This document shows positions 1 to 10,814 of a DNA stretch of 64,000 nt, one piece after another. How positions within the stretch are numbered: position 1 is the stretch's first letter; every line of letters begins with the position of its first letter. Position numbers and translations under genes: made by a program. The stretch lies in NCBI GenBank assembly GCA_013399875.1, contig VXAZ01001670.1, positions 2,582,108-2,646,107 on the forward strand, read 5' to 3'. This DNA comes from Gymnorhina tibicen (Eukaryota; Chordata; Aves; Passeriformes; Artamidae). Under the pieces are notes generated by a model, which searched no databases, had not been told where the DNA came from, and was given only the letters and a program-made list of their open reading frames with translations.

Positions 1-174
1 TAGAAACATAGGCATTCCTGCAAAAGCCACATTGCTATTTGGTCAGCACGCCCTCCCACACTGAGCCACATCCAAGATCTTGGAGAGTTGGCCTCATAGC
101 ACTCCTTGAGATCCAAGTGCTATGCTCCACCCTGCCCTTTTTTTTCAGGGAGAGAAAGGAGACAGGGCTGGAGA

Positions 175-244
175 ATGTCAACCATTAACTACTGTCACTA
201 CAAGCTACTATGTCAACCATTAGCTACCGCCACTAAAATCTTCT
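175..244. repeat. 35-bp tandem duplication
   Basis: A unit beginning ATGTCAACCATTA at 175 is repeated at 210, 35 bases later, with a few substitutions. The second copy decays after about 30 bases. Confidence 0.75.
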
Positions 245-683
245 CTATTCTGATAGCTAAAAGTCTGGGAGAGAGAGGGCCAAGCTAGAGGGCTGTGAGA
301 CAGATCACCATCTGTCCATATTTCTAACAGGGAATTATTTGAAAGGATGGGAATCCTCCAGCAGAGACAGAACAGCCAAAGAGATCTGGAAGTCCACTCA
401 AAGACTGGAAGACAGGGATTCCACAGGACATGATACACTTCCACAATGCTTCTTAGATTTTCAGATGCTGCCTTTTCTGAAGGGCAAAAGGTACAGAACA
501 GAGTTATCAGTGAGGCATCAAACAATGGCACATGCTCAGCACTAACAGCATTGTAGGATCACCAGCTCAAAAGCAATGGCCATTCACATGTTGCAGACCC
601 AAATATATGGCAAAACCCATCTCACCCACTGCCCCAGGCAGACTCTTTCCCCCAGTTCAAAACAGGAGGAAAGGACCTGATGT

Positions 684-877
684 CTATATAACTCAAGTCA
701 CAACAACGAAGTGCTTATGTAACTTGAATTATAGGATATCTATGTAACCCTAATATCAATATAACCCAAATAATGACTTTTTATCAATGTAACTTGAAAA
801 ATATCAATATAACCTTCTATACTTATATAGCCTGAATCACAGCTTTTACTTATGTAGCCTAAATCATAACTTCTATA
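684..877. repeat. Degenerate AT-rich tandem array truncated by a gap
   Basis: Variants of CTTATGTAACTTGAAT / CAATATAACCC / CTTATGTAGCCTAAAT recur at irregular spacing of roughly 17-30 bases up to the gap edge. The motif CTATGTAA also occurs just after the gap (near 1120), which suggests that the array continues through the unsequenced part. Confidence 0.6.
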
Positions 878-1113
878 NNNNNNNNNNNNNNNNNNNNNNN
901 NNNNNNNNNNNNNNNNNNNNNNNNNNNNNNNNNNNNNNNNNNNNNNNNNNNNNNNNNNNNNNNNNNNNNNNNNNNNNNNNNNNNNNNNNNNNNNNNNNNN
1001 NNNNNNNNNNNNNNNNNNNNNNNNNNNNNNNNNNNNNNNNNNNNNNNNNNNNNNNNNNNNNNNNNNNNNNNNNNNNNNNNNNNNNNNNNNNNNNNNNNNN
1101 NNNNNNNNNNNNN
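878..1113. other. Assembly gap (236 N)
   Basis: A run of N with repetitive sequence on the left and an LTR on the right, so the gap probably reflects repeat content. Its printed length may not be the true length. Confidence 0.95.
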
Positions 1114-1333
1114 ATCACGCTATGTAAATTAGTTCCGGCGCGTATGTGATGATGCTGTAATGACATAGCAACATTAAGCAGAATTTTACTGTATAAATAT
1201 AGCACCGCACCTGACAAAGGCGGGTGAGTTAGGAGGAGAGATCCCCCTCACCACCAGCGCTGCAATAAACAAATACCTGCTCTATAGGCATCGGTCTATG
1301 GGGATTTATTTCCAGCCTATCTTTCGGGCATCA
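1114..1333 (+). mobile_element. 3' part of a retroviral-type LTR, probably a solo LTR
   Basis: The segment has the order of signals expected at the end of an endogenous retrovirus LTR: a TATA box (TATAAAT at 1192-1198), a GC-richer start region, a poly(A) signal AATAAA at 1264-1269, a short U5-like stretch, and a terminal CA at 1332-1333. The 5' end is lost in the gap, so the expected opening TG and the target-site duplication cannot be tested. No gag, pol or env reading frame is visible beside it, which favours a solo LTR. The family could not be named from sequence alone. It sits antisense to FLVCR2 in its first intron. Confidence 0.6.
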
Positions 1334-4300
1334 GTTCCACCAGGAGTGACAGAGAGAACATTTCCCTGAATGTCATTCACAGCTTATCACCCAGTTTGTC
1401 CATTTCAAAAGCCATCACCTAATCACTTCGAGACTGGCACTCCCAGCAGGCTGCAGATACCACCTAAAACGTCTGCCTCAGGCTGTTTCTGTTATGGAAG
1501 CCCTAAACCTCTGAAGTCACATCGCAGCTACCGTCAGAATGGGACAGATCCCACCTGAAGATCAGTAAGGTGCTGCAGGATTTTTCCCCTGAGGCAGAGC
1601 TTAATATGAGGCTGAAGTTTTCTTCCCTCCTAAATCACATTACTTTTTATCAACCCCTGCTTAAAAAAAAAAAAAAAAAGCAAAATTACTGCAAAAAAGA
1701 TCATTTAAGATCATTTAACAGGCCCACATTCTTACTGCCAAGCCCATCAACTGCTTGTTTCTTTATCAAAACAGCAAGAAACAGGAACAAGGTCTCTCTC
1801 AATCAACAAAAAACCCAGTACTGGTGGCAAAGGAATATAAATCAAATCCACAAATGTTCTTTGTCTGTGTGCAACACAGTCAGACACTTCTCTGCATGCT
1901 GCCCATGCCCCTTCAAGTTGCCCATCAAGTGACAACAGGGAGATATTTTAACAACAGTAATATATTAATGCCAAAGCATCCGACATGCAAACTTCAGTCT
2001 ATACCTCCCCACATATGAACTTGCATGACAAGGAAAAATAATGGAAAAACACCTATGTATCTTTCTGTTAAAACGTGGAAAAGTAAAATGCCATGAAAAC
2101 CAGCAGTGGGTAAACAAGAGAATGTTATCACCTCCACAGGTGTTCACACTCTTCTAGAAGCTCTCCAGCGCTGATTCAAGAGTGCTCAATCTAACCTATC
2201 TTTGCACTTCAGATACCACAGCCAACACATGGCCAGAAACAAGTGAGGTGGTTCTGATACCTTACTAGGGATTGTTTGTGGTTTTTTAAAGGATATTTAA
2301 TACCTGGTCTGATTGATTCAATGATTTACTCTTCAGGGCTAACTTTGAACCTGAAGGTTACCATCAGTCAGCAAGCAGCGGCAGTGTCTCGAGCAAACGT
2401 GGCCCCGGCAGACTGAGATGAGCCAGCAGACAGGGCTCTCCTCAGGACAGTGCTCCTGAAGTGCAGCCTGGGGCCAAGAGAGCAGGAGCAGAAAAAGGGC
2501 AGTGTTACTTCCCTGCTTCTTTGTGCAGTTGCTTGCAATTCTTAATGGAGAGGGACAACAGTGCTTGGTATTCAATAATAATAATTAAACTAAGTGACAT
2601 GGCAAGGAAAAGAAAACCATATAGTTGTAGAGGCATGAGCATAGGGAATAATTTACCATACTGCAATTACAAAACCACTATATTATACCCTTCGCTAACA
2701 CTCCCTAATACAGAGTCTTCAACTGCAGCCAGGAAAAATGGATGCCTCTATTTCTTCCCTTTGCCCAACATCACCAGTAAACAAAATAGCTAGTTTTCAT
2801 TCACTGTGATTACGCTTGACTACAGGAATAAATAGGTCTTCCCTATGGTGTATGCTCTGTCTTTAATCACTGCCATTTCTGACTTCTCCAATTCTCTAAA
2901 AGGAAAGTCTGGGCTTACAATGCAAAGACTATGTACTGAACTGAGGTCTCATTGTCATGTCAGTTCAACCGCCAGAGCAGTGTGGAGCACCAAAAGGGTA
3001 GCCAAAGTTTGCTTTTCACAACCGTTATACTGAGCCGCTCCTTTTGGGATGATGATGACTCCACACAGGCATACAGCAAAGGCTCACAGCCTCAATGTTT
3101 GGCTTTCTAATGAACACTGTTGAGTAACTCCTCCTGAATAATTTTTAAAAAGTCTGACAGCAAAATGCTCAGTTACTTATTTGCTCATGGCAAGTTAGAC
3201 GCCTTCCAGTCTAAAAATTCACTTAAAAACATATAAAAACCTGCCCACTAGAAGGGATGATAAGAGCAAAAAGGAAAGCTTAGATGCATTCAAAGAAAGA
3301 TAAGTACATTTTCTCTTTCCAAAAGATGTAAAGCAGTCCCCTTAATTCCCTAGTGCTGTTCTGCAAATTTCAGTTCCTCAAATACCATCTCCAAGCATTC
3401 ATCTCTTTTTGCCGCAGCAGTATCTAAATAAATACAGAAACACAGGAAGAAGTAGCCTGCATTAGAAGCTACCTGAATTGAAAACCATTCAAATCAGAAT
3501 GGCAGCCACCCACAGGCTGAACGGTCCACACTGGTGCACAGAGTCACATGCAAAGGAGTACACTGCATCTCAAAGCAAGGGGCACAGGACCAGCCTAGCC
3601 GCTAATGCCATGTTCTGCTTTCCTCTTCTTTGTGTCACGGCTGCAGAGCCAGGCTCATTTCACTTATGCCCCATTGCATCAGTACTGGCTTATTCACTTC
3701 ATTCAGTCAGCTGCTATGAGCAGGTGTTCCGGTGCAAGGGTCAAGAAGCTATTTCCCTGATCATTTCAAAGCTGTGTAAAAATTCATCTCCTCTGAGCAT
3801 TAGCCAGCTACAATAAAAGACAGTCACAACCTGAGCAAGTGTAGGTCACTGGCCTCTGGTACCCACATTGATACAAGAGTGCTCAGGGAGCTGACTTCAC
3901 ACTGGCCTGATGGAACTTTTCTTTTTTTCAAAGCAACTGCTTGTGGAAACTCTGTACCTACTTTTAAGACGTATGAAAGTGCTAAAGTCCTCTTCCTCCA
4001 GGGCCCAATGACAAGTACTGTTTTCAGTAGACAGCTAATCTCCTTTGTCCCATCTAGTTGTCAGCAGGAAGAGGCTATTGCAGTGTCAAGTCCAGATGCA
4101 ACTGCGGATACAAGGTTTGAAGGACACTCTGCCTGAAGCAGTTTCCCAGCACTGTGCTTTTGCCTAGCAGGCCATTCATGGTTCTACTGAATCACAGCCA
4201 TGGACTGGAGATTCACACTCACAGGAAGAGGAGGGCACTGGAAAAGAGCCTGAGGCAAAGACCTCTCAAAGCCAGAATCATACCTAACCCACATGCTGCC

Positions 4301-4564
4301 CCGAACTTTGCAGATGTAGGTCCCACTTGCCTCTGCCACCACCATCAGCTCTCAGGCTAACGCCAGTGGCATCCTTCCAGATACCAGCTGCATCTTCCAG
4401 AGGGAATTTCATGTAAGTTCGTGTTATCCCTGAGGCTGCCCTTCAGGCCCTGTGCATCTCTTACCCCTCCCTGGTTTGCTCCCTCAGCATTCCCAGTCTC
4501 CGGCCAGGCAGGTAGACCAGCCCGCCCCACACGCGTGGCCAGCTGGGGTGCAGCTGCCCATTAC

Positions 4565-5077
4565 CTGGTTCCCAAAGACCGCAATGGAGCAGGCTGTGGA
4601 GACCTCGTGGGAGCCAAACCAGACCGAGGCGATGCACGAGGGCATGCCCAGGATGAAGACCTGGGCCAGGGCACAGATGACCTGTCCCAGGACAGTGACG
4701 GGGAAGAGGTGCGGCTTCAGGCTGCCCAGCTTCACCCAGGCACCCATGGCATTGAGGGCCGAGCCAGCCAGGGCGATGAGGCGCAGGCCCCTCTTGTCCA
4801 GCAGCCAGGCGACAGGGAAGAGCAGGGGGATGTAAATGAGCATGTAGCTCATGGAAAGCCAGTCGATGGCGAAGGCGCTCACGTCGTAGAAGCGCACGAA
4901 GACGTTGTTGATGCTGCCGTACTGGATCCACTGGAAGGCGTTGCACAGGGAGTAGCTGCTGAAGAGCAGCAGCACGACCCAGCGAAGCCGGGACAGCTGT
5001 ACCTCGGCGGTGGCATCCGCGACCCCTCCCGCCGCGGTCGACAAACTCGGTGCCCCGGCGGGCTCCTGCAACACCAT
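4565..5077 (-). CDS. FLVCR2: FLVCR2 exon 1 (N-terminal 171 residues of the transporter)
   Basis: This exon encodes the first 171 residues of FLVCR2, a plasma-membrane major-facilitator-superfamily transporter now regarded as a choline carrier, with earlier reports of heme transport. A short hydrophilic N-terminus (about residues 1-32) precedes four complete hydrophobic segments at about 33-53, 68-92, 97-117 and 123-145, and a fifth begins near 155. The block FQWIQYGSI contains Trp50, which aligns with the human choline-contacting Trp102. The loop after helix 2 reads WLLDKRGLR, resembling MFS motif A. The ATG at 5077-5075 has a strong context (G at -3 and +4). The exon ends after codon 171 with CAG and a GTAATG donor at 4564, so the intron is phase 0. 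The remaining helices must lie beyond the window start; no further FLVCR2 exon was found in 1-4564. FLVCR1 is the main alternative, but BATF next door supports FLVCR2. The N-terminus is much shorter than in human FLVCR2. Confidence 0.95.
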
Positions 5078-5470
5078 GCCGGCACCGTGGGCCGCACCCG
5101 GCTCAGCTCAGCCCGGCTCGGCTCGGCTCAGCTCAGCTCAACTCGGCTCGGCTCCTGGGTAAAGCTCAGCACCACCTGCCCAAGACGCCCCGCCCGGCCG
5201 CCCCCGCCGCGGTCACTGGCGGCCGCNAAGGGCTCGGGCCGCCGGGGGAGCACGGCCGACCCCCGCACCGCCGGGCACTTGCGGGGCGGTAGCCCTGGCC
5301 TAGGTCCTGCAGATGCGCTGCCCGCCCCGCAACAGAGGGGCCGCGACCCTCTCCCCACGGCCGCCGCCCCCGCCACTGCCCGGCCCCGCCGAGCGGCCGC
5401 CCGGAGCGGCCCCCCCGGCATTACGAGAGCCGGGGGCAGGAGAGGCTTCGGCCGCCAGTGATGAACCGGA
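5078..5470 (-). promoter_or_regulatory. FLVCR2: FLVCR2 CpG-island promoter and 5' UTR
   Basis: The sequence directly upstream of the FLVCR2 start codon is very GC-rich with many CpG dinucleotides. It drops to AT-rich DNA after about 5470. This is typical of a CpG-island promoter. No TATA box was seen, so the transcription start cannot be placed. One ambiguous base lies at 5227. Long open frames on both strands here are a by-product of the GC content and of antisense reading through exon 1. Confidence 0.6.
5099..5156. repeat. GGCTC/AGCTC pentanucleotide minisatellite
   Basis: About eleven imperfect copies of the pentamers GGCTC and AGCTC follow each other a few tens of bases upstream of the FLVCR2 start codon, probably inside the 5' UTR or core promoter. 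On the transcribed strand the repeat reads GAGCC/GAGCT. Confidence 0.8.
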
Positions 5471-5735
5471 CGTGGGCTGAGTAGAATTGTGACCTGGGGG
5501 AGGCTGTGAGCGAGTGGGCAATGCCCGACCCCGCCAGAGGTGCCAGGGTGGAGTCCTGGAGGAGGAGCCGGTTTGGGTTTCGCTTGGGTTGGCCTTTGAT
5601 AGTTTTTTTTCACGGCATGGCACACTAGAGAGTGAAAATATCCAGTGAAGTCAAAATTAAAACATCTCAGCGTCACTGAAGTAAAAGAGCCAAAAGTGGT
5701 GTTTGTTTCCATTCTCATGGGGAATTCGCAGTTAA

Positions 5736-5744
5736 TGAGTCAGC
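5736..5744 (+). promoter_or_regulatory. Candidate NF-E2/MARE-type site upstream of FLVCR2
   Basis: TGAGTCAGC matches the asymmetric core recognised by CNC-small-Maf dimers (NF-E2, NRF2, BACH1), about 660 bases upstream of the FLVCR2 ATG. It could equally be a plain AP-1 site or a chance match. Confidence 0.3.
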
Positions 5745-8700
5745 GCTTGTTTTGCCATTGCTTGAGCAACACACCACTGGCAGATGCCTGCCTGGAGATC
5801 ATTTATGATCTACAGTTCATTTAATTAGCATCACGTTACCTGAATTGTATACACATTCCTCAGCACAAGGATGCAAGTTTGCTGGTGGTGTTCAGCTCTC
5901 TTCCAGCATTTAACACACAGGTCAAAATTCATTTGGGAAAATGGGAGCAGTGTCGTTTGGATGTTATATTCCTGAAACAAAGGAACATAGAGTAAGAAAA
6001 AGTGAAGTTTCTCTGGCCTGTATTTACTTGGTAGCTACATCATACTGTAGCCTTTTTACATAGTTGGTGGAATACTGTCAGAGGTTACTGCTGCTGTCCT
6101 CTGAGTTATCTTACCTACTGTCAGGAGCCAAGAGAGACAAAACAGCTTTGATGCCTTTATGTTCTTATTTACCGTGCAAGAAAACAAACAAACAAACAAA
6201 ACAAAAAAGCTTTGCACAAATTATTCCAAGGAGAACAAATGTCAGTTTAAGTGGTTCTTGCTGTGTATCCTCACAGAGCTTGCTTCTTGTTACCTGCTTG
6301 GGTTTCCTACTCCCAGCAGTGGCCAGAAGCAGAGCTGGAGACAAGCAGAGCCAGTGCAGTCTTCCCTACGTAGCCTGCTGAAAGCTCCGCAGGGCAGAGC
6401 TGCAAACCCTCCTACTCTCTCCCTCCTCAGCCCACAGCTTTGCCAATGAACCTCCAGCCTCACCTGGGATGCTTCTCACAATGGTACAACATAGTCATAA
6501 TGCAGCTCTTTTACATAATAAATAAGAAAGGCAAATTCAGAAGCAAAAGGCGGAAAAGAGGCTTTCAGTCCCATTTATTATTAAATTAGGCAGCCAAAGT
6601 TAACTCGAAGCTCTGCACTGAGACAACAGAAAGAACAGAGGAATTTATTGTAACAAATTTGTAATCTACATGTTATCAGGAATGCAATGAGTGATAGCGG
6701 TACAGAGAGGATAGAGGTGAAATGGAGAAGGAAAAAGACTATAATGGTTCAACAACTGCTTAGTCTGAGAACTCTAATGATATAACAGTGAGATAGTACA
6801 GAAAATTAACTTCTAGGTTGATAAGATTTGAAAAGATCTTTATAAAATTCTCCACAATACTATACAGAAATCAAAGTTACACAGAGGTAATCACTATCAT
6901 TGATTAAAGAGCAGTCAAAAAAAGTTAAGAAAAGAAATGTACAGGCAATTTTTAGGATGGAAATCTGGGTTTGTTCAGAGGACCATCATTTATTAATAAT
7001 CCCTTTAGCAGTGCAAGAAACAAAATTTGCAGGTGGTTAAGACATTATTGAGTTACTCAAGCCTAAATTAAATATGTCACCTACATGTTGTATTAAGGTT
7101 GAAATTACTTTAGGACTGCAGCTTTAGCTATCTGTAACTGAATGTATTATCACAGTCCATGGCATCTTTAATTTGTAAACTCAGATAAATGCAGGATAAT
7201 GGAATTAGGTACTGTATGGCAGTCGGCTGTCATAAGGTTTCTGGGCAGCAAAGAGGAAGGTATCAGTGACTGAATGTGGTTTTCAGAAAAAGAACAAGGA
7301 GAAAAAGTATAAAGAAAACAAATTAGGAGTTGAGGAGATACTGTCACACATCAGGAAGACACAGAGAACAGTTAAATTTCTTAATACATGACTAAAAAAA
7401 GAACACACACATAGAAAAATCTTTAGATATACAGGAGACGACTGAGAAACACATGCTGGGTCCTTTGCCAGCCCTACTCTACACTGGGGTCAGAAACAGT
7501 CTGTCATCTTGAGTTTTGTTTTAGTCCCACCTTCAGCTCCTAAATTCTCTCAAAAATCCTCAGGTTTACTCAGCATCAACATAAGATCTGTAGCCAGTCA
7601 GAGCCTGCCAAGCAAGCAGCCATTTGCTCCAATGTCTTAGTCCTATCAGAAAAGTCAAATGGTAAGTCAAGAATGACTAAAACAAGGACTCTGCTGAAAA
7701 TAACAGCTGAAATCACATGCATGAAAGCAGTGCCCAGCCTCTGGTGACTGCAGCCTGTCAAGTGAACATGAGCCAGGCAGGGAAGCAACACTGGCTCCTC
7801 AAAGCCGAGTCAGACAAGTGTTTTTCATACCTATGGGCCCACAGTTCCTTGAACTCTTGTCCTTGGATTTCAGGGCTGTTTTGTTACTGACTCTGTGAAC
7901 TGTTCAATCACCCCTTTATATAATTTGCCAATTTCTAATTATAAAATACTAAAATAAAATCCCTGTGCTTTGCATTTCCTCCTCTCTCTATTACTGCATC
8001 TGTTTCTACTCACATGCCTCCTTCCCTTCTTGAAGCAACAGAGCAGCTGCTTTTGGATTTCCCTCATCACAGCATATTTATATAAAAATTTCTTAGCCAT
8101 GAAAAATTATTTATATTTCAGGACAACCCTTTGAAGTGGATTTTAAAGCTAGAGGGAAATCTCCTTTACGTGGAGATTAACAAAAGTGCTAAAAAGCTTA
8201 TAGGATCCTGGAGCCAAAAGTATCTGTGAAGATTGGATGCACTAAATCAGAAGAAGAAGAAGGACCCAAATAGGCTTTAACAGTACAGGCCATCAGATAG
8301 AGCCTGACCTCTGTAATCCTCTTCCCTACTGATCTCAAGAAATCCAGCATTGACAGTCTTGGAATACATGCTGCCTTTATGACCAATTAATACATACAGC
8401 TCCTTTATGTTCTGTAAGGCCTTGCAACAAGCTTGCTATTCTCAAAGTCCACCCAATAAATATAAATGCTAGGGATGGTGACAGCAGTGATAATCCACAT
8501 GGCAACAAGGCTCAAAGACAAGCAAGGCGATATGAATGGGTAATGAAAATTGGCTTGGAAGGTGTGCAAAAGGTATAGTAGAAAATTATTGTGAAAAGTA
8601 TAATTCCTTGGCGTCTTTTCTCTCCCACACTGGTTCAGAGAGCCAAGGAGTAAGTTAACAAAAGGAGAAAACTGCTAAAGCAAAGCAAGTACTTCAGGAT

Positions 8701-9009
8701 CTACCGGATCTTACATCCATGCAGGTCTTTACGTTCCCTTTAAATGGGAAATATCTCACCTCAAAGGATCACAGGATGTCCCTTGCTTTCAAACTCTCAG
8801 CCTTGTTATTTGTGCCTCTGAATTTCATCATTGCACTTTCAAAGCCTAACTAGTTTAGCTCTTAGGTGGCTCTACCACATTTTGACTGATAGCATTTAGA
8901 AGAACTGTCAGCAGATATCCCACACAACTTTTCACAATATACATTGCAGGAAAGATTACAAGATTTTTGTTGTGGAGGAAGAAGGTTTTATATTGGATTC
9001 AACACCCAA

Positions 9010-9058
9010 ACTGCTTTAGTGATGTTCTTCAGAGGTCAAGTAACTGTACCGTAAGACC
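9010..9058. repeat. 49-bp dispersed direct repeat, copy 1
   Basis: Matches 10766-10814 at 46 of 49 positions (shared core CTGCTTTAGTGATGTTCTTC). The flanks do not match. It may be a fragment of an interspersed repeat. Confidence 0.7.
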
Positions 9059-10765
9059 AAATGACAAGACTCAAATAGCTGGCAGAGCCACTCATTTTGG
9101 GGTCACACCTGGATGCACTGCTCAACTGGAGATACACGGTGCAGCATGGGCTGGCAGGGCTGCTGCTCTGGACAAAGCCAATGGTGTTCCCTGATGGAGC
9201 AGGGAACCCTGCAAGCCCTCTGCTGGCACCTATAGCTTTCTGCATCCCAAGAGCCACCCAGTATACAGTTTATAAAGACAGTGGATTCATTTATTACTGT
9301 AGTTTTGGTACACAATTATTTTGATACCCTTAAGAATCTTTCCTGTTACACTTCCAGTGTAAAGATCTGGGTACATGAACAGTGGTGGACAACTCCATTC
9401 ACAACAGTGCAGCAGGCAACCACTGCAGCACTCAAAATTTTGCCAAAGTTACCTTCCTCTACACAAAAGACAATGGCTTAGTTGCACAGTCATAAATCTC
9501 ATCTAGAGAAGACTGCAGACCTCTGAACCACCAAAGTTGTGCAGGGGCTGACTTTGAGCGCCAAACCTGTACTGTTCAAAGCTTTAGGCCTTTCAAAAGT
9601 ACAGCTAAGGAAAGGGAAATGTTTTGCTCCCCTTCACCATATTTCATGTGTATTTCTCACTCTCTGGGAGCTTCAGCAAGGATGCATCATCTGTGTCCAT
9701 TTTACAGGGGCACAAAGAGTTATGGTGATTTGTGTGGCCCTGCCAGGGGCAGGATTTTTTTTCCAGTCCTGACACCTTCCAGCCTGGGCTGCAAGGGCTT
9801 GCCCAAGAGCAGCTTGAACTTACCACTTCTTTGCAAATCCAATCTCCCTGTTCAAAGCCTGGCTTTAACAGAGCAATGGCTTTAATTTAACCCTGTCCAG
9901 TTCAGATGTGATGTTTGTGTAGTTGAATCCTGTAAGTCTGAACTACGAAGAGTAGATGGGAGGGCATGGCTGACGTGCTAATATTCACAGCTGCCTCCTT
10001 GCAGCAGAAAAAGATGTAAAAGGAGTGCACAGGGTGGAAGAGTGCTTGCACGCAAGGAACCTCGAAGGTGCCGGTTTCTGGTTAGTGCACACCCCTCCAG
10101 ACACAGGCTGCTTATGCTACCTCTGCATGGCCTTCTGCAAACAGGTATCAACTTGCTCTGCCCCATTCTCTGATCTGGCCGGATGAGAACCGGCTCTAAT
10201 CCAAAAACTGTGTAACTGTGGTTAGCCCGCTGTAATGCTTGAGTATCTAAGCCCAGCTCTCAACCATTGCTTGTGAAAAGCTGTGGAGATATAGATGGCT
10301 GTGAGGAAAGCTGTGCATAAGCTCTGTTATTGGAGCAAACCCACTTCACTCCTCTGCTGTGTACCAGGCACGCACATGAGACACGAAGATGTATCTTTGT
10401 TCAGCTCAGAATAAAAGAAGTGAAAAAAGATCCAGTTAGCCTCAAAACTCAGCCATAGTCTAGATTTACATGCCCAGATCAGGGTCACGGATTAACCCCA
10501 AATACCAAAACTTGAAGTATACAAGCCCTTCTTACTCAGCATCCTCCAGCCTCCATCTGAGTGAGTCATACCAGTTCATGGCAATGACACGAGAAAAAGA
10601 TTTTAATCTTCTATTGCTTGCAGCTGACATTAATTAATAAGAAAAGAGTGCTGGAAATGTGCCTCACTACTGAACTCAGGCATGCCCCTCTTCTTTCTCC
10701 CACTCACACTACAGCAAAAAAAGGGAACCTGGGAAAAGTTCTGAGGACCATGGCACCAAACCACC

Positions 10766-10814
10766 ACTGCTTTAGTGATGTTCTTCAGAGGTCAGGTAAC
10801 TGTATCATAAGACC
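10766..10814. repeat. 49-bp dispersed direct repeat, copy 2
   Basis: Partner of 9010-9058, same orientation, about 1.76 kb away, with three substitutions. Confidence 0.7.

Larger units (their letters stand above)
1..4564 (-). other. FLVCR2: FLVCR2 intron 1 (partial)
   Basis: This stretch lies downstream of the FLVCR2 exon 1 donor on the minus strand, so it is read as the 5' part of intron 1. The intron continues past the window edge. Six-frame inspection found no segment resembling later FLVCR2 exons. Contents: a 35-bp tandem duplication near 175, an AT-rich degenerate array, a gap, an LTR tail, and a 17-base A-run at 1663-1679. Nothing else was recognised between 1334 and 4564. Confidence 0.7.

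Noticed and set aside
1747..4136. Open frames in the FLVCR2 intron as possible FLVCR2 exon 2
   Set aside because: None contains hydrophobic helices or FLVCR-like sequence with flanking splice sites on the minus strand.
4421..5461. A 346-codon plus-strand open frame
   Set aside because: It is antisense to FLVCR2 exon 1 and its CpG island, crosses an ambiguous base, and has low-complexity Arg/Pro/Ala/Ser content.
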